Below, one piece after another: positions 20,270-32,476 of a DNA stretch of 64,000 nt (positions are counted from its first letter, which is position 1; each line of letters opens with the position of its first letter). This stretch comes from Chaetoderma sp. LZ-2023a (taxonomy: Eukaryota; Mollusca; Caudofoveata; Chaetodermatida; Chaetodermatidae). The stretch covers positions 1-64,000 of the forward strand of contig JAVVLW010002701.1 of NCBI GenBank assembly GCA_034401795.1, in the 5' to 3' direction. Both the position numbers and the translations under genes were made by a program. The notes under the pieces were generated by a model, which saw only the letters and a list, made by a program, of their open reading frames with translations, did not search any database and was not told the origin of the DNA.

Positions 20270-21180
20270 GACCCTAAGTAGACTGCACTCAGATGAGGTA
20301 TTGACACACATTTATGCTATATTTTGCTAATTTCTAAATGTGCTTCGTGAACCAGTGATCTAGATATTTGACACTGACCTGAAACTCGAGTTATTCCTAG
20401 TCCACCAGAATTTGAATGGATCTACCAATTTTGTTCATTCTTCCCTCTTGCATTCCAGAGTTATGCTAAGGATTATACCTTCTTGCAGTCCCGAGTTATG
20501 GTAAAGAATGTGTATTCCAGTATATACTTAGTGATTCCATTACTTAGATATTTGGCCTTTTGACTTTAACCTCAAATTATTTCTATCTATCCAGACAATG
20601 ATTCTACGATCTCGCATTCCCAAGTTATAGCCAAAAATGTCCATTCCAGTAAGCACTAAGTGACGCTGTGACCTAGATATATGACCCTTTGACATGAAAC
20701 TCAAACCCTGTCTAGAGAGACAATATAACTATATGTGAGAGATTTGGTTTTGTACTTTCTTGGGCTCTGGCGATATTTTGCAGACAAGCAGACAGACAGT
20801 AACTGCAATACTAACACTGGTCTTTGATGGCGTGAATAACTAGATTGCACTCTTATTTGGAGCTGCTGATTCATGCCTTTGTGTTCTATTTTACTAATTT
20901 ACTTAGTGACCCTGTGACCTAGATATCTGAACCTTTGAGCTGAGTATTTCTAGGCAGCCCCAATATGAATGAATGTCCTAAATCTGCTGACTATCTTCTT
21001 GTTTTCCAAAGTTCTGGCCAAAAATGCTTTCATTATGCACTTACTGTCCCCATTGTCTAGATATGTGACCATTTGACCTGAAACTCAAAGGCCTTCTAGC
21101 CAGCACCAATATGAATGGGTGATTCTACCTTCTTGCATTCATAAGATATGCTGCAGATAAAGAAATAAACAAACAGAAGC
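20270..21180 (+). repeat. R6 tandem-like repeat block
   Basis: Five or so imperfect units of about 150-190 bp built on 'gtgacctagatatttgac', 'cctgaaactcaaa', 'accttcttgcattcc' and 'cacttagtga'. A further fragment lies at 32690-32880. Confidence 0.75.
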
Positions 21181-21236
21181 AAACAAAAAACAAACAAACA
21201 GGCAAGCAAACAAACAAACAAGTAAACAGATGAACA
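21181..21236. repeat. (AAAC)n-rich tract
   Basis: Imperfect 'aaacaaacaggcaagcaaac' run closing the R6 block. Confidence 0.8.
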
Positions 21237-21347
21237 ATTAGATGGGACCAACCTCAATACTCATATTGGCCAAAGGCATAAATCTAGTAACTAACTATTG
21301 TGCATGTGTGCATGCGAATGCCTTCATGCATGTATGCATGCATTCGT

Positions 21348-21350
<3 letters not shown>

Positions 21351-21397
<47 letters not shown>

Positions 21398-21420
21398 TGT
21401 GGTGTGGTGTGGTGTGGTGT

Positions 21421-21466
<46 letters not shown>

Positions 21467-21475
21467 TGTGTGTGT
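21351..21475. repeat. (GT)n microsatellite with GGTGT interruptions
   Basis: Two GT runs separated by about six 'gtggt' units. ORFs over it are artefacts. Confidence 0.97.
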
Positions 21476-21599
21476 CGCATCAGTTAGACCACATAAAGGC
21501 ATAGACACCATAGAAATCTTGTTATATGCCATAGGCATCAAGAGGCATCTCTGACATCATTCGTTGCTGGATGAATTTATTGGAAAATGACTGCGGATG

Positions 21600-22370
21600 A
21601 GTAGAAAATTATAATTTTGCCATTTCAGAAAGCTTTGACAACATAGACCATGCACCATTGTGGAAGAAAAGTCATTATGGCATCTCTTGGAAAATGGATG
21701 AGGTCATCAAAGCATTCTACCAGGCCTTCTAGGGCAGACTATTGCACAAGAGCCTGCTGACTGACTTGTTTATGGTAGAGACTGAAGAGAACACTTGATG
21801 CATTTTTTCACCCCTCGTGTTCTCACACGTAGTTGATTGGCTCATGAGGTGTGTCTCAGAGACTGGTTGACAAGGGATCTAATGGAGCTTTCTTTCACTC
21901 CTGTATGACACGAAGAGAAGAGAATGCTGATGATCTCTGTCTCTTGTCAAACTGCCACCAGAAACTCCAGCTGAGACTCAAGAGTGCATGCACTATTCTC
22001 CTGAAGCTAAGCATTGACATGACTAATTCCATGGGGAGAAACCCTGGCACTGATCTGACAGTCAACCGTAGCTAACATGCCATTGCAAGAGATAGAGGAA
22101 TTCACATAACTGGGTCGCAATGTGTCAACAGATCGTGGATCGTGACTGTGAGAAAGAATAGAAGAGCAGAATCTGCAAAGCAAATCCGAGTTTTGTTTTG
22201 CTGCATAACATATGAAGATCAACACTCATGAGTATGCAACCATGACCTAGATCCTTAAGACTATAGCACTATTTGCAGCCATCTTCTGTATGTATGTGAA
22301 TACCGGAAGGCAGCATCTACCATAGAAAACAAGAAGAAGAAACAAGAAAATGTGACCGATAACCATTTAA
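21600..22370 (+). pseudogene. Decayed LINE reverse transcriptase (first)
   Basis: Translation across several frames gives a non-LTR RT order: KAFDNIDHAPLWK (motif A region), IKAFYQAF, SPLVF...VDWLMR, then NADDLCLLS (remnant of the F/YADD box), then ALNHDLDP. Stops and frameshifts occur throughout. No endonuclease region is seen upstream. Clade is uncertain. Confidence 0.7.
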
Positions 22371-22404
22371 ACTGATCTATTGAAACCAATGTCGGGAGTC
22401 TCAA

Positions 22405-22755
22405 CAATCCAATCTGTCAGTCAAGTATATGACGTCAGAATCAATTATGTCACTTGTAGGCTGACGTCACAATCAGATATGTAATGAATGATGTAACTAA
22501 GTCTGTCACTTGTATGAATTGTATGTCTACTATTTAATAAACATTCCGTTGAATATTTTGAAACTAATTTGATTTGATGCTGTGGTGCCTATGGCAGCAA
22601 CAGTACCCAGTCAAATTTCAAAATATTCAAAAGCTTTCCTGTATAGATTTCTGAAAATTGAGATTGGGGAAGTTAAGTGTTTGATCGGTCCCGGGTAAAG
22701 CGTGGGCAGAGCTTAGCTCGAGACGTGTGGGTCAAAGCTAAAAGTGGATTAATTA
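22405..22755 (+). repeat. P-family repeat, near full length
   Basis: 'gacgtcagaatcaattatgt', 'ccgttgaatattttgaaact', 'gcagcaacagtacccagtc', then 'gagcttagctcgaga'. Confidence 0.8.
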
Positions 22756-23109
22756 ATTAGCTCAAAGTCCTAGAAATGCTTTGCCACATTTGCAGAATGG
22801 CATCCGCATCACTGCCCGTAGTAGCGCTTGGGGAATATGGAAGCATGGAGGAAAGGAAAGAAAGCTGGAAAAGAGTTGTGGGAAGAACATGTTGAGATAG
22901 TGAATCAATGAATTCAGTTATATAGCAATTATATGTGGTATTACTGTTACCAAAGACTCCTCCACTGCATGACTATGTTCGACCTTTCAAGCTTCCTACG
23001 CACTACGTGACACCTGTGTCCTTGTGTTAGCGAGTCTGAATCGTAATCTTAGGGTCATGGGTTCTTGGACCCATGACCCAAAATGTTGAAACTAGTCAAG
23101 AAGTGAATG
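22756..23109. other. Non-coding, possibly LINE-derived
   Basis: No open gene. Fragments could belong to the LINE that follows, but similarity is too weak to claim. Confidence 0.4.
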
Positions 23110-23900
23110 AGTCTATGGTGTGTGATGAATTCATCTGTCAATTCAGCTGTACTTCAGGAAATTTCTTTGAGCCCACTATTGTTCTTACTGCATATAGATG
23201 ACCTTCCTGACTCTGTTTCATCTCAATTTCAATGTTTCATTTCAATTTCAACTTTTCCATGAGTTCTGCTTCCTTTAACATTCCATTAATTTAATTATGA
23301 ATCAGCACTTCCGTCAACAACATCTTTTTAATCTTCAGCCATGGGAATGAAATTTACCATGAAAAAGAATTACATCCTGCATTCTACCCACCTTCCTGGA
23401 AAACTATGCGTTTCAGCCACTTGAAATTAGACCAAGCTCTTTATGGAGCTGAATCATATCCATACCTTGGTGTGCCATTTTCATACATCATGGAATGTGA
23501 TATTTGCATCAATGAAATGATATCAAAAGAGAACAGTGTTCTTGATTTCATTAAATGCAATCTGAAATATTTACTAAAAATTCTAAAAGCTACTGCAGAT
23601 CGCAGCAGATTATTTTTGGAATATGTGTACCTTCTGGGATCCTCACTTTAAAAAAACAAATTGAGAAAATTGAGAAGACAATGATTTGTCTGTAATGTCT
23701 ACCATAGAAACATCATGCTGACATGCTCACTGCACTCAACTGGACTTCACTTCAAAAGCATCGAAAACAAAAAATACGACCAACAGACACTGACAGTTCA
23801 TTGTCTACAGATCAATTCATAACCATGGGACCGACTCAAATGTGGAGCAAAATTAATTAAAATATCCATCCAACACACTTCACCAAAAGTATTCTGGATC
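23110..23900 (+). pseudogene. Decayed LINE reverse transcriptase (second)
   Basis: About 23160 reads SLSPLLFLLHIDDLPDSVSS, equivalent to the 'GPLLFLLYINDLP' block of many LINEs. The open piece 23406-23651 reads YPYLGVPFSYI...NSVLDFIKCNLK...RLFLEYVYLLGS, matching the C-terminal 'YLGV..NSxLGFLRRNLK..LEY' block. Beyond it LNWTSLQKHR-like sequence appears in another frame. The catalytic core is missing or scrambled. Confidence 0.7.
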
Positions 23901-23904
23901 TCAT

Positions 23905-24421
23905 TTTTACCTGTAGGTAGCAGCTCAATAAACTGTCATGTCTCTTAGTCTGTCAGTCCAGTCCAGTCCAGTCCAGTCCAGTCCAGTCCAGTCCAGTCCA
24001 ATCCAGTCAGTCAAAAGGTTATTCCAGACTGTAGTTTCAAGTTTGTTGTATGCAGTAATCAACCATGGGGGAAAGGTTGTCTGTGGAGTCCCAAAGAAGT
24101 ATGATAAATTTTGGGTCAAAGGTCAAGGCCATGGCAATTAGATTAATTAAAATGTCATTATTTTGAAAACTACTTTGTCAATAACTCTGGTTGTACTCGC
24201 GCTATCTTGACCAGGCATGGGTAGGATATTGCCCATGGGGGCCCGAAGAAGTGTGATAAATCAAGGTCATAGTGACATAATTTTACATTCTTCCAAATGC
24301 GAATGTCACGAGAATGCACAAATTTGTGCTTGTTTACATACGTAGAGCAGTAACTGGATGCATTAGACACGTTTTCGACTGGTCATGCTGATAGCAGCTC
24401 AATGAACGACAATGTCCCTTT
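23905..24421 (+). repeat. R8 repeat units with (CAGTC)n, DIRS-B target
   Basis: A unit starting 'gtagcagctcaataaactgt' contains a pentanucleotide run (AGTCC)n at 23954-24000 and 'gtatgcagtaatcaac'. A second unit begins at about 24390 ('atagcagctcaatgaacga') and is cut by DIRS-B at 24421, resuming at 31425. Confidence 0.7.
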
Positions 24422-24440
24422 TTTCACATCATGAGAACAT

Positions 24441-24620
24441 TCTTACCGCCCTAACACTTGATATACTAGTAGTATATCTGCTCTAAATTCAATAATATTC
24501 AGAATTATAAAAAGGTAGGTGCCCCTATTGGGCAGGTGTATGTACACAGTCATGCACATGACAGACCCCACCCACTGCGCATGCACATACTGGTACTTCC
24601 ATTTTCTAATATATTGGCTG
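24441..24620 (+). repeat. Left inverted terminal repeat, DIRS-B
   Basis: Reverse complement of 31205-31383 with scattered mismatches, including 'ttaccgccc' where other copies have 'ttacctccc'. Confidence 0.85.
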
Positions 24621-24689
24621 AAATCAACTTGTGGAAAATTTTAACGCACTCTATTGAGAATTTCACTATATTTATCATCTGGTTTCATC

Positions 24690-24737
24690 ATGGCTGATGC
24701 TAAAGTGTTAGAGGAGGCCTCCTCTTCATCTGCTAAG
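24690..24737 (+). pseudogene. Leader exon equivalent, DIRS-B
   Basis: ATG-bearing 16-codon segment MADAKVLEEASSSSAK ending at AAG|GTGATA, in the same place as the A and C leader exon. The acceptor at 25668/25669 would join it to gag out of frame, so this copy is broken here or uses another junction. Confidence 0.45.
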
Positions 24738-25668
24738 GTGATATTGTTCCATATATTTATTTAAGACTTGTAACTTTTATTTGTTATCGGTTTTCGTCGC
24801 GGCAGTTTCGGCGGTACCGCGTTTTCAGGCGCTGGGAATCCTTGTTAAATTTTTCCCAGCGCCTAGGGTTAATCTCTTGTGCTTTGTGTTCACAGGTTCG
24901 ACTTATGTATGTGTAATGGTTCCTGTTCTTCTTTCGAAGGTTGTTCACGTCTCTTTTTTTACTTATCATCGTGATATGTCTACGGGTTGGAGATATATTA
25001 AATTAATAAAAGAAATATCTCCTTCCTTTTGTCCCATCCCCCTCATCAGTTTTTTGGGAAGAGGAGTCTCGGCGGATGGATGGACGTGTTCTCCTGCACA
25101 AGAGGATGGTATGCCTGTGCTCAGGCTAAGGGAGTTTATTAGTTATGGCACTTAATTATTTGAAAATATAAACAAATTTCTGCTGCCATTTGTTATTGCA
25201 CTGTTTTCTCTTGTATGTGCATGGGTTCTCGAATATATATATTTAATATAAAGTATATTATTCGGGAGTAATGAATGTCTAGTCTCTAGATATTTCTTGC
25301 AATCGTTTCTGATGTCCCTCTCCTTGAAGGAGCTGTTGCATTGAGGCTTGATGTCATAATCACCCAGAGTTTTTTCTCTTTTTTGATGTCATAATCCTAG
25401 TTTAGAGAAAGTCCTTGATGTTTTATCACCCTTTGTTATGAAGGTGGATAGATATCTAGTTAGCCATTACTCCTTTCTCTCTCTTTCTTAATTTGGAATC
25501 CTGGTTGTGATTGGTTATTATTAACTAGAGAAGTCATCTGTCCCGTCAGGGTAGTCTCTATAAAGAAGGTGGATGTCTTCTCGAGTTTGTTCTTGTTGGT
25601 ACTAATAGTCTATTAACAAGGTTTTGCAAACTATAATACTCATTGTCTTCGTATACATTCCCTTTCAG
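24738..25668 (+). other. 5' untranslated/intron segment, DIRS-B
   Basis: No supported gene. Bounded by a candidate donor and a 'ccctttcag' acceptor. The 124-codon frame at 24781-25155 has no family resemblance. Confidence 0.5.
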
Positions 25669-27514
25669 AAGTCATGTCCATCCTGTCTTAGAGGGCAAGA
25701 AGACTAAGAAGGAGGGTAAGAACAAGGCCTCTGAGAAGGGTGAGCTCGAGGCCTTCAAGGTAGAGTTAGTGAGTGAGATGCGCAGGACTTTGAAAGATCT
25801 GATGCATGACATGCTTCGCGGCATGTTGCCGGGCACAGGTGTTTCAACTTGCTGCGCATCGACCTCAGTGCAGGTAGCCCCCGTCCCTGGGTCATGCCCT
25901 ACTAGCTCGGACAAAGTTTTTAGTGATCCAGGGGCGGCCGTCTTGGACCCAGGCTTGATGTTCGCATCGCCTGGTGTTCCAGCGGCGCGAGCAGCATCAG
26001 GCGGGACCCGACCAGCGGGCCTGACCACGATCACTCGTGGAATAACCTCATCATCGGCTTTCGAGCATTCTCCTGGTCAGTCTGGGTTAGTTTTCCTTAC
26101 TAATCCAGAGTCTAACTTTCCTGACCAGGAAGATGATGAAGACTACCTGCTCGGCCCACAGGATGAGCATGAAGACATGGATGCGAGCGTCTACACTCCT
26201 CTCATGGGGAGCGCGGTCGCTTGCACCTATGGCACTGTTCCCTCGGGAGCAGGTTTCATGATTCAGCCTGTGAGCCGGTTTGGAGCGGACAGCCGCCACA
26301 TAAGATTCAACGCTTAAGCGTGGAATCTCATACGGACGTTCCGGGCCGCGCTGGTGTGCATGATTCCCCACACACAAGCGCGGCCTTGGTGCCTGGTCAG
26401 CCCTCGCGGGCCGGTATACATTCCCTGGGCAGCCAGGTTCGACTATAGCCTCCTCCTCGGCCTTACCTGCGAATGCCATTGAAGATGACGAGGGCCCCGG
26501 TGCTCGTCGGCAATTCGCAGGTAGCCACGGATGAAGACTGGTCAGAAGCGTGTGCGTGGCTCCTCGCTGTCAGATCAGAGCTCTCCGTGGATGAGACGCC
26601 CGCCAGTAACCCTCGGACATGGTTACAGGCAAAACCGTTGGCCAGCACGACTGTCTTTGCCGTATGCTGAACATATCTTAGATATGTTCTCGGCGGCAGA
26701 GGAGTCGATCAGACCGAAAGGTCGCCTCGCGAAGGCCCCCCGAGAGGTTGCTAGGCGATGTCAGGTTACTGCTAGTCAGTATGCTCGATATGGCCTAGCG
26801 CCCAGACCGAGCACGGACGGCCGCGCCGCTCTAGGGGAATATACGCGGCCAGGTTCCCATGCTGACACGGGAGCGTTGTGCAGGGGCGCTATGCGCTCCA
26901 CTTTGCGCGACACCGCGGAGAGCTCACGAGTGGCGATTAGTGCGCTGTCCCATGTCTCTCAGCTGCTATCTGGGGTGGTAGCCGCCTCGGTGCAGCAACA
27001 ACCTAGCCCTATGACAGTCCAGCGAGCCATCCAGGATGGCATCAACCTGGCACTGGACTGTCTGACTAGGTCTGTCACAAAGTCACTGAGAACGAGGCGC
27101 ACTTTTGCTCTGGACAATTTGTGCCCGTCTCGGGAGCTCAAGTCGCGCTTGTTGCAAGCGCCGATGGCGGGCCCTGGTCTTTTTGGAGCTGAAGGTTGTT
27201 GGCACCTCCAAGAGACAGTGACTTTAGTGAACAACCAGAGGGTGCTGCGCGCACAGTTTGAAGTGCGGTGCAGAGAACACGTGCATGTTCAGCCCTCGGC
27301 TGCTCGACAGCAGTACGCTCGTGGCGGTGCTGGCATTGTCAGAGGCCAGCAGGCCGGCCGGGTTCAGAGACCACGTCGGCCGCGCCAGCAGCAGCGTGCT
27401 GTAGTATGTCAGCCAGCGCCTCAAGCGCAGCCAGCCAGACAGCAGCCCGCGCACCGTGGTGCACGTGGCGCTGGTCGCGGCACACGAGGAGTGGCGCGTG
27501 GTAACCTGGCCTGA
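25669..27514 (+). pseudogene. gag: Gag-like, frameshifted, DIRS-B
   Basis: The first part (to 26317) reads KGELEAFKVELVSEMRRTLKD, matching copy A gag. A -1 type shift near 26300 moves the reading (KIQRLSVES) to another frame. A further shift near 26500-26650 leads to the C-terminal part, with YAEHILDMFSAAEES, LALDCLTRSVTKS, FALDNLCPSREL and an Arg/Gly-rich tail ending at 27514. The N-terminal cysteine-rich block of A and C is absent. Non-functional as it stands. Confidence 0.85.
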
Positions 27515-27559
27515 TGGGCTAAAAAGATTTCCGGTAACCACAAGTACCACTCGGGTGTT

Positions 27560-29570
27560 GTCACTTGTACCAGAGACACTCCCACTTCTAAAATTTATGG
27601 GAACCCTGTCAACCCTAGGTGCACCAGTTGGAGGTCGTTTGGCTTGCCACATTCAGAAGTGGGAGCGGTTAATTCAGGGCCGCTTAGTCTTGCAATGGCT
27701 TTCGCACGGATACAGTCCAGAATGGATGAGGTCCGCCGTTGCAGCTGTCTCTGGTACCGGTCTGGACTCAAATTCCAAGAGATCTAGACAAGCGGTTGTG
27801 CATAGAAGAGGAGATAGAATCTCTAATTCTAAAGGAAGCAATTCAACCGGCGCAAGATTGCCCGGGCTTCTGTTCAACCGTGTTTCTTGTGACAAAGAAC
27901 ACCGGTGGGTGGGGACCAATTCTCAACCTCAAACCTCTAAACAAGTTTATAGATACACCAAGTTTCAAAATGGAAACAGTAAGATCGGTGTTGTTGGGGT
28001 TAGAGAAGGGGATGTGGACAGCATCAATAGATCTCAAGGATGCTTATTTCCACATTCCAATTGCAAGGAGTTTTCGTCGGTTCTCGAGATTTGCTTTTCA
28101 GAGACGCCAATGGGAATTTAAGGTTCTTCCATTCGGCATCTCGACGGCTCCAAGGGTCTTCACTCGAGTGGTACTTGCTATCACGGCATACCTCCGCATG
28201 AGAAATATAGCTGTTCACACTTACATAGACGACTGGTTGCTGAAAGCACACAACCCAGAAAGTTTGACAGCAAATCTGGAGATAGTTTTGAAAACTCACA
28301 GATTTAGGCTGGATAATCAACTTTCAGGAATCAGAGCTGACTCCATCCCAGAAGTTTGTTTACCTGGGTATGTTCTTCGATCTGGAGATAGGATATGTTT
28401 ATCCATCCCAGGAGAGAGTGGAAAATCTCCTCTCGTGCATTCAGTTGGTTTGCAACACTCGTTATATTCTAGCACGAGTCTATCTGAGAATGTTAGGTCT
28501 GATGGTTTCAATGGAACCAGTCATTCCTCAGGCGGCCTTGCGCAGGCAGCCGATTCAATTGTTTCTCATGGCTCAGTGGACACAGAGTTCAGGATCACTG
28601 GACTCGCGCATTCAAGTTTTGGACACTCATTCATCACCTTCATTGGTGGATGGAGAGGAAATCTCCCCACCCTCAAGTAACGATGTTTATGGATGCATCG
28701 ATGGAGGGATGGGGAGGTTGCCTGGAAGAAGCCACTATATCAGGGCTTTGGAATCTGGAACAGTCAAAGGAACATATCAACATGCTAGAATTGTGGGCTG
28801 TAATTCTAGGCCTGGAACACTTCTTAAAAGAAGTGGAGGGAAAATTTGTGATGATACGTTCAGACAACTCTACAGTAGTGAGTTACATAAACCGTCAGGG
28901 TGGAACGAAGTCACCCAGTCTCTGTATGATTACATGGAAGCTGTTTTGCTGGTGCATGGATCATATGATCACCTTGAAAGCAGTTCATATTCCGGGAAGG
29001 CTGAATCTGTTAGCAGACTCATTGAGCCGAAGGATGAGCATTCTGCCTACGGAATGGCAACTAAATCAATGTGAAGCGGATCACCTGTTCAATCATTGGG
29101 GAAAGCCCAACATAGATTTGTTCGCAATGAAGAAGAATGCGAAGATGACGACGTACGTTTCTCAGATTCCAGATCCAAGAGCTGTCGAGATAAATGCGCT
29201 AGCTATCAGTTGGAAGGGAATGTATGCATACGCATACCCTCCAACAATCCTGATTCCAAGGATTCTTCAGACGATCAAACAAGTGGAATGCCAAGTGCTT
29301 CTGATCGTCCCGAATTGGCCAAGCCGATCATGGTTTACGGATCTGCTGGACCTTCTGGTTTGCAATCCGGTTCCTCTGCCTCTGATGGACAATATTATCT
29401 TCCAGGGCAAGACCCTTCACAACAATCCGTCAATGTTTCAATTGACGGCATGGATGTCAAAAAGTCCGCGATTAAGGAGGGCTTTTCTGAGCAAGCAGCC
29501 AATTTCATGGCCAGAGCCAGAAGGGGGTCAACCTCCAGAGCTTATAATTATAAAATCAACAGATTTGCAG
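27560..29570 (+). pseudogene. RT: RT / RNase H / methyltransferase-like, frameshifted, DIRS-B
   Basis: Matches copy A across its length but in pieces. A 2 bp loss near 27733 and another near 28297 shift frame, and about 28 bp is missing near 28650 at the RT-RNase H boundary. RT with YIDD lies in 27739-28290. RNase H (MDASMEGWG, RSDNS, LLADSLSRR) and the methyltransferase-like part lie in the frame from 28650. The second frame, which overlaps RT in A and C, is also largely open here. Confidence 0.88.
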
Positions 29571-30464
29571 AATGGGGCTTGCTCAAAGAGATGTATCAAT
29601 CCGATGGAAGCATCTATTCAGGTAGTAGCTGATTTTCTCTGTCACCTGTATGATGCCTATAGTCTTAAGCCTAATTCTATTGCTGGATACAAATCAGCAT
29701 TAATGACTGTTATCCCTTGCTTGGTAAAGAGGGGAAGTGATGAAGTAAGTGTTTTAAATACTCTTATTAAAGGTATGGGCAATCTCAGACCAAGAAATCC
29801 TCCACTGACACCGTCATGGAGTGTTTCTCTGGTTCTGCTGGTTTTGAGTGATAAACCTTTTGAACCACTTAGTGCTATATCTGTAAAATTATTGACACTT
29901 AAAACTGTATTTTTAGTTGCGGCAGCACCAGCCAGATGCAGGAGTGAAATTCATGCATTGTCTGCTGAGCCTGACCGTTATATAGTTACAGGTGAAGGCC
30001 TTAAGCTTCTACCAAGATTGAATTTCTTGGCTAAGAATCAATCTTTGAAATATCCGGGTCAACCTATTATTTTACCTGCCTTAACCAGATATGATCCTGG
30101 TGCTAAAGTATGGTGTCCTGTCCGTGCTTTAAATAAGTACAAGAGAAGAACTCAGGTTTGGCGGACGGACCCATGTTCCCTATGGTTGTCATATATTGAA
30201 CCCCATGGTAGGGCGTCAAGAGACACTATTTCCAGATGGATAGTAGAATGTATTCAATTCTGTCATAAGACAGCCACTGGAATCCAAGTAGATAGAGCCA
30301 AGGCTCATAGTGTCCGTGGTGTGGTAACTTCCACGGCATTATTTAATGGTGTTTCTATTGAAGACATTATGTCAGTAGCCCAGTGGCACTGTGAATCAAG
30401 TTTTACTGACCATTACCTTCGTGACACTTCTAACCCGCTCGCCGTCTCAGTCCTCAGAAAATAA
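29462..30464 (+). pseudogene. YR: Tyrosine recombinase, DIRS-B
   Basis: Recombinase similar to A with the catalytic set kept: ARCRSEIHAL, AHSVRG, FTDHYLRD. A net 4 bp insertion near 29575 puts the recombinase in frame with the upstream RNase H/methyltransferase piece, giving one 604-codon open frame (28650-30464). The natural N-terminus (EGFSEQAANFMARARRG) is in another frame and cut off. The catalytic domain itself looks intact. Confidence 0.85.
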
Positions 30465-31036
30465 AATTATGTAGAGGTTTTTGTTTGTAATTAGTTTCCT
30501 CCTCTGCCATTTACAAATATCACATTTGTTGGTAGGGTATCCCTACCTTTAGCTGGTACAATTCTCTTCTTCTGGTGGGGGGAGAGATGAGTGCCGCGTC
30601 CAAGACATCAGAAGTCAGTATATATTTTTGTTTTTTGTCTTGGTGATGGTGTCATTTTTTATTTAATATGGTGATGGTTAATGTCTCTTAATTGTGGTTC
30701 TTTCAGAGAGTTTTGAAATTGACGCAATTCTTCTTTTTTCCAATGTCTAGTAATACTTTCATTAAGTATAAGAGAACGTGCTAGTCATTTAGAGCAGCAT
30801 TTTTTCCTAACCTTCCTCAGAAAGAGGAGGGGGGGGGGAGCGCATTTGCATTTTGATCAATCTCTCTTCATCGGTCGATTATCCGATGCAAAATTCTATT
30901 CCTGGTTGTGTTTCAGTCACAATTTCAGATGTTTTAAAATCTCTTGAAAAGTCAAAGAGCCTAGTCTCTTCGAGGGTGTGCTGGTTTTCAGGACCTTGCC
31001 TCCCTTCCACCAAATTTACTTTCAAATTCTGGTTTT
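30465..31036 (+). other. 3' untranslated region, DIRS-B
   Basis: Non-coding. Shares 'taatatggtgatggtt' and the G-rich tract with A and C. Confidence 0.65.
30821..30888 (+). promoter_or_regulatory. G-rich polypurine tract plus small hairpin, DIRS-B
   Basis: 'aaagaggaggggg...gagcgcat' then CATCGG (30869-30874) facing CCGATG (30883-30888). Same layout as A and C despite divergence around it. Confidence 0.55.
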
Positions 31037-31138
31037 TATCAAGAGTGTTAGGGAGGTAAGTATGTTCTCATGATGTGAAATAAGAAAATTTATCAAATTT
31101 CTTTTTCCCGAGTGAGATGACATACTTACCTCCGTAAC
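31037..31138 (+). repeat. Internal complementary region, DIRS-B
   Basis: 31037-31080 complements the left end of B. 31081-31138 complements its right end. The terminal extensions differ in sequence from A and C, and the internal copy follows B's own ends. Confidence 0.9.
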
Positions 31139-31204
31139 AGGATCCCGGCCTCTCCACCCCACGGAGGCCTGGTCCTTTGGTTATTTGAATAGTTGCTTCT
31201 ATGT

Positions 31205-31383
31205 CAGCCAATATTTACTAACGGAAGTACCAGTATGCGCATGCGCAGTGAGTGGGGTCTGTCATGTGCATGACTGTGTACATCCACCTGCCCATTAGGG
31301 GCTCATAACTTTTTATAATTCTGAATATTATTGAATTTAGAGCCGATATACTAGTATATCAAGAGAGTTAGGGAGGTAAGTAT
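31205..31383 (+). repeat. Right inverted terminal repeat, DIRS-B
   Basis: Inverted copy of 24441-24620. Contains a perfect TGCGCATGCGCA (NRF1-type) and the donor-like 'gggaggtaagtat'. Confidence 0.87.
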
Positions 31384-31424
31384 GTCATCTCACCCGTGAA
31401 AAAGAAATTTGATAAATTTTCTTA

Positions 31425-31535
31425 GTTTGTTTGTTCATCAGTCAGTCAGTCACAAAAGCTTCTTCTGGCTGGTTGTTTCTAGAGTTTTTTGTATACAGTA
31501 ATCAAACTAGGTGTAGGCATGCATTGTAGTCTTAA
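31425..31535 (+). repeat. R8 repeat, continuation after DIRS-B
   Basis: 'cagtcagtcagtcacaaaag' and 'gtatacagtaatcaa' match the uninterrupted unit at 23950-24065. Confidence 0.65.
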
Positions 31536-31829
31536 CATATGTAGCGTAATAAAAGTATGTCAGTGTGACCTCTGTCTGACCTACTTTTCATGCATCACAC
31601 ACAACTACCGAGATTCTATCTATCAACCTTGTTTCTACGCATCATCATTCAATGGATCATTTGCACTCATGCTAAGATTGACACCATTTATGTCAGGGGC
31701 ACAGCGCAAGAGCAGTTCATCAACTAAACTCGTCCATTTCCTGCATTGTTCTACACATTCTGGTCAACCCGTATTTTATTTAATTTCAGTTTCAGACACA
31801 AACTGACCCAATGGCCATGTGGAAGATTA
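31536..31829. other. Non-coding, no gene seen
   Basis: Short frames only, no family resemblance. Confidence 0.5.
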
Positions 31830-32330
31830 GTTTGCTGACGATAACGCCATTTCTGGATGATAACTTTGCTACCATTTATCGGATCGCTTTAAAATTGATA
31901 GGCTGACGACTTGATTGGAAGAAGAAACCCAGGGAAATTGACAATGGTCTGAAATCCAATATGGCCCGCAGCTACCGGTGGCCATCATGAAAATAGGTTT
32001 GCAGACAATAACTCCATTCCCAGACAATAATTCAGTGGGCATTTAACGGATCTCTTTGAAACGTCATAAGATGAGTGTAGTAGGTCTGAGGAAGAAACCT
32101 ATCGAAATCGATGATCATCCTAAATCCTGTATTGCCACCACCCATCGGTAGCTATCTTGAAAATTAATTTGTGATTGATAACTCTGATAGTGTTTATCGC
32201 TTCCCTTTAAATAACATACGGTGACTGCACTATGGCTGGGGAAGAAATTGCTGTCTTCTGATAGCTCTCACTCGTTGGTTTGTCATCATGGCTGGGTATT
32301 ATTCGCCATTTGCAGAGCACTTGTTTCTTT
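31830..32330 (+). repeat. R4 repeat, about three units
   Basis: Units of about 150 bp with 'tgaaaattaatttg', 'gataact', 'ggaagaaacc'. The end 'catcatggctgggtattatt' recurs at about 40015. Confidence 0.65.
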
Positions 32331-32476
32331 TCCAATGTGAATATTGGATTCACTTTTTAGTTATTTACTTAGGAAATTATCCACAAGTATGTAAAACATC
32401 GACCAACTGTGACACAATAAATACTATATATATTACATTCCTTAATGCCTTCACTTTAACTGTTTATTGTGTACAG

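Larger units (their letters stand above)
24422..31424 (+). mobile_element. DIRS-type retrotransposon, copy B (degenerate)
   Basis: About 7.0 kb with the same architecture as A and C: inverted terminal repeats, leader exon remnant, gag, RT/RNase H/methyltransferase-like, recombinase, G-rich tract, internal complementary region. Protein similarity to A is clear but divergence is substantial, and gag and RT carry several frameshifts. It is an older member of a related subfamily. It also lacks the cysteine-rich start of gag. Confidence 0.92.

Noticed and set aside
24781..25155. 124-codon frame in the 5' region of DIRS-B
   Set aside because: No resemblance to gag, and A and C have no counterpart.
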